This document shows, one piece after another, positions 40,613-44,143 of a stretch of 44,143 nucleotides of DNA (position 1 is the first letter of the stretch; each line of letters begins with the position of its first letter). The notes beneath the pieces were generated by a model that saw nothing but the letters and a program-made list of their open reading frames with translations, did no database searches and was not told the origin of the DNA. The stretch is from assembly GCA_002332905.1 (NCBI GenBank), contig DDAM01000069.1, positions 1 through 44,143 on the forward strand, read 5' to 3'. A program made the translations under genes and the position numbers. Source of the stretch: Firmicutes bacterium UBA2058 (lineage in GTDB: Bacteria; Bacillota; Clostridia; Tissierellales; Sedimentibacteraceae).

Positions 40613-40650
40613 AAGCTTCTTGCAAACAAACGCAAGAAGCTTTTATTTTG
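40613..40650 (+). terminator. Intrinsic terminator after the EF-G paralogue
   Basis: AAGCTTCTTGC and GCAAGAAGCTT form a perfect 11-bp stem with an 8-base loop, followed by TTATTTTG. Confidence 0.88.
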
Positions 40651-40692
40651 TTGTAAATTAGGGGCTAGTCTTTGTGGGTCTTTATATTGATA

Positions 40693-40730
40693 GTCTTTGT
40701 ATGTTGACTTATACTGATAACCTCTGTTGG
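40693..40730. repeat. Flanking direct repeat, left copy
   Basis: GTCTTTGTA, then ACTTATAC, a TA-CCTC core and TGG. The right copy at 40976-41010 has GTCTTTGTA, ACTTATAC, TATCCTCC and TGG in the same order with small gaps. Confidence 0.55.
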
Positions 40731-40743
40731 TCTATCTAAAAGG

Positions 40744-40926
40744 AAAAGAATAATTTTCTTTCTAAGGCTGTGTTCCGCATAGAGAATTGTAACTTCAGTT
40801 GCGCTCGCAAAAGTCAAATACGGGGATATGTAATAGTGCCAGACTTATTGACTTAAAGCGCTCGCTCCACTTCGTACAATTCTTAGCTATGCTCCACAAT
40901 GCTTAGAAAGAGAAATTATTCTTTTT
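40744..40926. repeat. 183-bp imperfect palindrome, MITE- or structured-RNA-like
   Basis: Outer arms AAAAGAATAATTTTCTTTCT (from 40744) and the complement of 40902-40926 match at about 22 of 24 positions. Inner segments also pair: GCATAG...AGAATTGTA on the left with the complement of TACAATTCTTAGCTATGC on the right, and AAGTCAA with TTGACTT around the centre. GCGCTCGC occurs once in each arm. It is richer in G+C than its surroundings and has no open reading frame. Confidence 0.7.
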
Positions 40927-40975
40927 GTTCGATATGGAGAGTCTTGCGTGGGGAAATTTTAGTAAGAATGGTCTA

Positions 40976-41010
40976 GTCTTTGTAGTAACTTATACGGTTA
41001 TCCTCCATGG
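40976..41010. repeat. Flanking direct repeat, right copy
   Basis: Partner of the repeat at 40693-40730, in the same orientation on the other side of the palindrome. Confidence 0.55.
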
Positions 41011-41140
41011 GTATTATTGCGTTTTCAGTTTGTATATTTACTTAATTTTTTAGCAATTAGTTAGTACAAAATGTAAATAATTTTATAGAAGCTTTTATAT
41101 TAATATTTGACAATTCATAGAAATAAAAATAATGGTTAAA

Positions 41141-42773
41141 TGCAAAAGTAAATTCGGTTTTTGTGTAATGTTGAAAATGCAAGACTAAATTCCGTAAAAA
41201 TACTTAACATCTAGCTAATTTTAATATATAATTTATTAAAAGCATAGCTTTAATACATAATTTAGCACAGCAAACAAGCATCTGGTGTAAGTCGTGCAGG
41301 ACTAAATTTAACTTGCTTGAAGTAATTATTTTACTTGTGTGGTATTAATCCTACCTGTGCTTTTGGTTTTGGTTGACCTTATTTATTTTAGTAATGCTGG
41401 TCTAAGCATTACATCGTCAGGATTTATTTCCTGTAATGATAAATGATAAACATTTATGTAATGTAATATCAAGCAGTAATTGAGACAGCTTATATGGAGT
41501 ACAACCATTGAGGCTGTCTCTTGCTGTACTATTAATATGATTTATCATTAATGTTATTGCTCCTGATTATATTGATCAAATGAACGTCCTTTAGGAACGA
41601 TATATCTTATGTATTCGTGATTTTTTTCTAACATACCTTTTTGCCAAGAACAGTTAGAATCACAGTAATAAATATTAATTCTAATTTCACCATTTTCATC
41701 ACACATTAATCATAAGGGTTCTGAAATTCGGCACCATTGTCTGTTAAAATGACCGGAAACAGTTTTTGAAATACTTCTATACCTAAATTGTCTTGAAGTG
41801 AATTAAACACTTGATTTACACACTTTTGACTCTTGTCATCCATAAGGAAAGCTAACATAAACGCTGAATTTCTAAACAACATAGTTAAAAGAACTTTACC
41901 ACCCTTTTGACCTTCAACAGTATCCATTTCAACAACTTGAGTGTTTGGATTATCCTCTAGTAACTTCGTAAAATCAGCATATGTTTTATTTATTCTATAT
42001 TCCCTATTTAGTCTTGAACTACTGCTATTTTTCTTTCTAGGTTTATATTTAACTTTTCTAGGTAAATCAATATTTCTAGCAGTAAGCACTTGATTATCAA
42101 TATATTTATACAAAGTTCTACGTGCACAATTTATGTCTTTACTATGTGTTGAGTATATATGTGATAATGATTGACCTTTAATTATTAATGGTGATACTAA
42201 ATTATCTAATTTTTGCATAGATTCAGGCGTTTGGTTAATACCTTCCCTTGAAGAGCTTAATAGATCACGATAATAATCATTAGAGTATTTAGCTATGTAT
42301 ATCCACCTTTCATACGTACAGCTATTTAGGCTTTTACAGTTATTGCATACATATGGTGATTTATTGAGTTTTCCGCATGTCTTTGGTTTGTATTCCTTAC
42401 AAATTGTTCTACAATTAATATATTTACTACAATTTTTACATAAATCATTACAAGTAGCTTTACTACATAGATTTTTAACTATACATTCTTTTGAATTTAT
42501 CACATTTAACCATTCGGGTATTATCTTTTCTTATTTTAATAGTTCTATGTTTTTTAACTTCTTTTGAGATAGTAGTTGGATCCTTATGTAGTTCTTTTGC
42601 TATAGATTTGAACGATATTCCTTCATTTAATGATTGCTCAATTATTATTCTATCTTTTGCACAGGTAGTCAACCAAATCCATTTTACTATTTATTTCTAT
42701 TTTGTGCACTACTAAATTCCACTTCTGCTTAAGGGGTGGAATTTACTCATGCAAACTGAAATTTACTTTTGCA
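41141..42773 (-). mobile_element. Decayed IS30-family insertion sequence
   Basis: A 1633-bp element. Its left end TGCAAAAGTAAATTC (41141-41155) is inverted at the right end (42758-42773, complement TGCAAAAGTAAATTTC). Similar motifs are repeated inside: TGCAAGACTAAATTCC (41178-41193) and TGCAGGACTAAATTT (41295-41309) on the left, and the complement TGCATGAGTAAATTCC (42738-42753) on the right. The body is a disrupted IS30-type transposase on the minus strand. No clear target duplication is seen at the outer edges. Confidence 0.8.
41383..42672 (-). pseudogene. IS30-family transposase, multiply frameshifted
   Basis: Reading on the minus strand: a helix-turn-helix part (LNEGISFKSIAKELHKDPTT), a Cys-rich zinc-like region, then the DDE core with VVEMDTVEG and VILTDNGAEFQNPYD. 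A different frame carries CSWQKGMLEKNHEYIRYIVP, the DDE glutamate region, and two further frames carry INHINSTARDSL and PDDVMLRPALLK before the stop. At least four shifts are needed, near 42490 (extra A in an A-run), 41709, 41561 and about 41440. A TTG at 42672 is the likely original start. It cannot make an active enzyme. Confidence 0.88.
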
Positions 42774-43009
42774 CTTTACAAACGTTAAATTAACATGTAT
42801 ATAATTATAATAAATATGGAAAATATTATCAAAATATGTTAAGATATGTAGAGTAGTTTGGTGGGAATTATTGAAACATTTTGCGTATTAAATAGTAAAA
42901 TTATATTCATATCTATCTATAGGTATTCTTAAAAAGCTGTTCATTAAATGTTAAGCATAGTATTTAATTAATGATACCATATATTTAGAGTAAATGGGGG
43001 AGTGTTAAT
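42774..43009. other. AT-rich spacer before the recombinase
   Basis: No gene is visible. TTGAAA near 42871 with TAAAAT 19 bases downstream is a poor promoter candidate. GGGGGAG at about 42997-43003 is the ribosome-binding site of the next gene. Confidence 0.4.
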
Positions 43010-44017
43010 ATGAAAATCTTTTGTTCAGAAGAGGGTGACCGGCTAAAATTAAAATTTGCTTATGATGAAAAAATAGTACAAGTTATTAGAAACATTCAAG
43101 GTAGAGAATATAATCCATATGATAGAACGTGGACTGTACCTAATAATAGTATTAACCGCAAATTTATTAATGATGAGTTTGAGGTTTGTGTAGAATCTTT
43201 TGATCAATTACTGGCATTAAAGGGATATAGTAATTCAACTAAAAAAGCTTACAGAGCTCACATAAATAAATTTAAGGTACACCTAAAAAAGGATATTAAT
43301 GAAGTAACCGTAGATGACATTAAGAAGTACATGTACTATTTAATGAATATAAAGGTTAATACAAACTCATATACTACTCAAGCATATAGTGCTATAAAAC
43401 TGTATTGTAGTTATATACTAAATAAGAACATTGAGTTTAAAAACTTTCCAAGACCTAATACTGTAAAACCATTACCTAAAGTACTAAGTGAAGAAGATGT
43501 AACTAAAATTTTAAATTCGGTTACTAATCAAAAACATAGAACCATATTATATGTGGTATATTCTAGTGGTTTAAGAGTAAGCGAGGTTGTTAGTCTTAAA
43601 ATTTCAGATATAGATAGCAACAGAATGACTATATTTATAAAAGATAGCAAAGGTAATAAAGATAGATATACAATTTTAGCACAGGAAACATTAAATGAAC
43701 TTAGAAGATATTTTAAGTTGTACAGGCCCAAAGATTGGCTTTTTCCAGGCGCTGATGAATCTGAGCATTTATCAGTTAGATCAGTCCAAAATGTATTTAA
43801 AAAAGCTTGTGCGAAAGCTAAAATAAATAAAGATGTAGGAATACATTCATTAAGGCATTCTTTTGCAACTCATTTACTAGAATATGGCACAGATATACGA
43901 TACATACAAGAATTATTAGGCCATTCTAGTACAAAAACAACTCAAATATACACTCACGTAACAAATAAAGACCTAAAGAAAATAATAAGTCCAATAGATA
44001 GAATAACAAAAAAATAG
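43010..44017 (+). CDS. Tyrosine recombinase with extra N-terminal module
   Basis: 335-aa site-specific recombinase. Catalytic residues are present: Arg189 (SGLRVSE), Lys in KGNKDR, His279-x-x-Arg282 (HSLRHSF), His305 (LGHSS) and the nucleophile Tyr314 (IYTHV). A SAM-like core-binding domain spans about residues 62-150. Residues 1-60 add a module (LKFAYDEKIVQVIRNIQGRE, then WTVPNN) resembling the small DNA-binding segment in front of some integrases and of HARP-type helicases. The C terminus ends SPIDRI. The insertion typical of integron integrases is absent. Neighbouring IS debris and 3' repeats suggest a mobile or former mobile unit. Confidence 0.9.
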   Translation: MKIFCSEEGDRLKLKFAYDEKIVQVIRNIQGREYNPYDRTWTVPNNSINRKFINDEFEVCVESFDQLLALKGYSNSTKKAYRAHINKFKVHLKKDINEVTVDDIKKYMYYLMNIKVNTNSYTTQAYSAIKLYCSYILNKNIEFKNFPRPNTVKPLPKVLSEEDVTKILNSVTNQKHRTILYVVYSSGLRVSEVVSLKISDIDSNRMTIFIKDSKGNKDRYTILAQETLNELRRYFKLYRPKDWLFPGADESEHLSVRSVQNVFKKACAKAKINKDVGIHSLRHSFATHLLEYGTDIRYIQELLGHSSTKTTQIYTHVTNKDLKKIISPIDRITKK

Positions 44018-44050
44018 TATAAAAAGTATAAGAAAGTATAAAAAAGTATA
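44016..44050. repeat. AGTATA direct repeats at the recombinase 3' end
   Basis: AGTATAARAA-like units start at 44016, 44025, 44035 and 44045, about one helical turn apart, the first overlapping the recombinase stop codon. Confidence 0.7.
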
Positions 44051-44075
44051 AATTACGAAACTTTCATACGTAATT
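44051..44075. repeat. Palindrome after the AGTATA repeats
   Basis: AATTACG (44051-44057) and CGTAATT (44069-44075) are inverted 7-base arms, with GAAA-C-TTTC between them. It could be a recombination core site or a weak terminator. Confidence 0.5.
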
Positions 44076-44143
44076 AATATTATATATATCACTTTAGTGA
44101 ACTGTAGGTTGATGAAAGGAGTAGTTACAGGAAATGATTATAT
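44076..44143. other. End of window
   Basis: TCACTTTAGTGA near 44088-44100 is a small palindrome. AAAGGAG near 44115 looks like a ribosome-binding site, so a gene may begin at or beyond the window edge, but none can be called. Confidence 0.3.

Larger units (their letters stand above)
40651..41140. other. Gene-free stretch with large palindrome and direct repeats
   Basis: No coding region is convincing. It contains the imperfect palindrome at 40744-40926 and a pair of flanking direct repeats described separately. From about 41011 to 41140 the sequence is plain AT-rich spacer up to the left end of the insertion sequence. Confidence 0.6.

Noticed and set aside
40744..40926. tRNA or known small RNA in the palindrome
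   Set aside because: No cloverleaf, TTCGANNC-type T-arm or 6S/SRP-like motif could be recognised.
41101..42800. Target-site duplication of the IS30 element
   Set aside because: The flanks GGTTAAA on the left and CTTTACA on the right share no convincing 2-4 base direct repeat, so none is claimed.
43010..44017. Integron integrase
   Set aside because: The SPIDRI ending is reminiscent, but the extra helix between the catalytic patches that defines IntI is missing and no attC-like sites are seen to the window edge.

Overview
The window is AT-rich DNA (roughly 30% G+C by eye) with strong Shine-Dalgarno sites, TTGACA/TATAAT promoters, tRNA-sensing T-box leaders and an alpha/beta-type spore protein. 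Together with a reverse rubrerythrin, this points to an anaerobic, spore-forming Firmicute of the Clostridia/Tissierellia kind. The species is not identified. No rRNA, tRNA or CRISPR array was seen.

Layout. Bases 24-5970 hold a complete oligopeptide importer (oppBCDF then oppA). Bases 6114-8985 carry small housekeeping genes: a free-methionine-sulfoxide reductase-like GAF protein, RidA, a FolD whose cyclohydrolase residues are altered, a DUF1904 protein and, on the minus strand, reverse rubrerythrin. Bases 9223-13989 hold a secreted WG-repeat protein facing a minus-strand pair (tocopherol-cyclase-like protein and FAD/Rieske oxidoreductase) and a SASP gene. Bases 14083-16249 are a LytTR regulator-DUF3021-MFS operon with a candidate operator. 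Bases 16263-19745 are T-box-ileS. Then come an MTA/SAH-deaminase-like amidohydrolase, a DUF368 (PopT-like) protein, a three-gene ABC-2 exporter and a T-box-controlled short alaS broken by a one-base frameshift. Next are a VOC protein, threonine aldolase, a DUF5685/J-domain/membrane-protein trio, a B12-domain mutase-like protein with an opine-dehydrogenase-family partner, an SLC45-like MFS transporter, an AlkD-like protein, a TSCPD protein, an M23 peptidase with a bactofilin, and an EF-G paralogue. The right end (40.65-44.1 kb) is accessory DNA: a 183-bp imperfect palindrome between direct repeats, a decayed IS30-family insertion sequence with recognisable ends, and a tyrosine recombinase with an extra N-terminal module.

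Two observations stand out. First, related multi-hairpin elements lie between genes at 19859, 21485, 28811, 34042 and 36645, with a partial copy at 38226. They share the order hairpin 1, hairpin 2, hairpin 3, GGCRTWATG, then ribosome-binding site. Their stems differ between copies by changes that preserve pairing, and three copies sit in leaders behind recognisable promoters. Second, 31154-33882 is a two-gene operon pairing a mutase-like protein (B12 domain fused to a glutamate-mutase-E-like barrel, with the conserved Asp of DxHxxG replaced by Cys) with an octopine/nopaline-dehydrogenase-family enzyme. Its substrate and product cannot be named from sequence.

All calls come from reading the sequence. 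Family assignments rest on recognised motifs and remembered family features, not on database searches.
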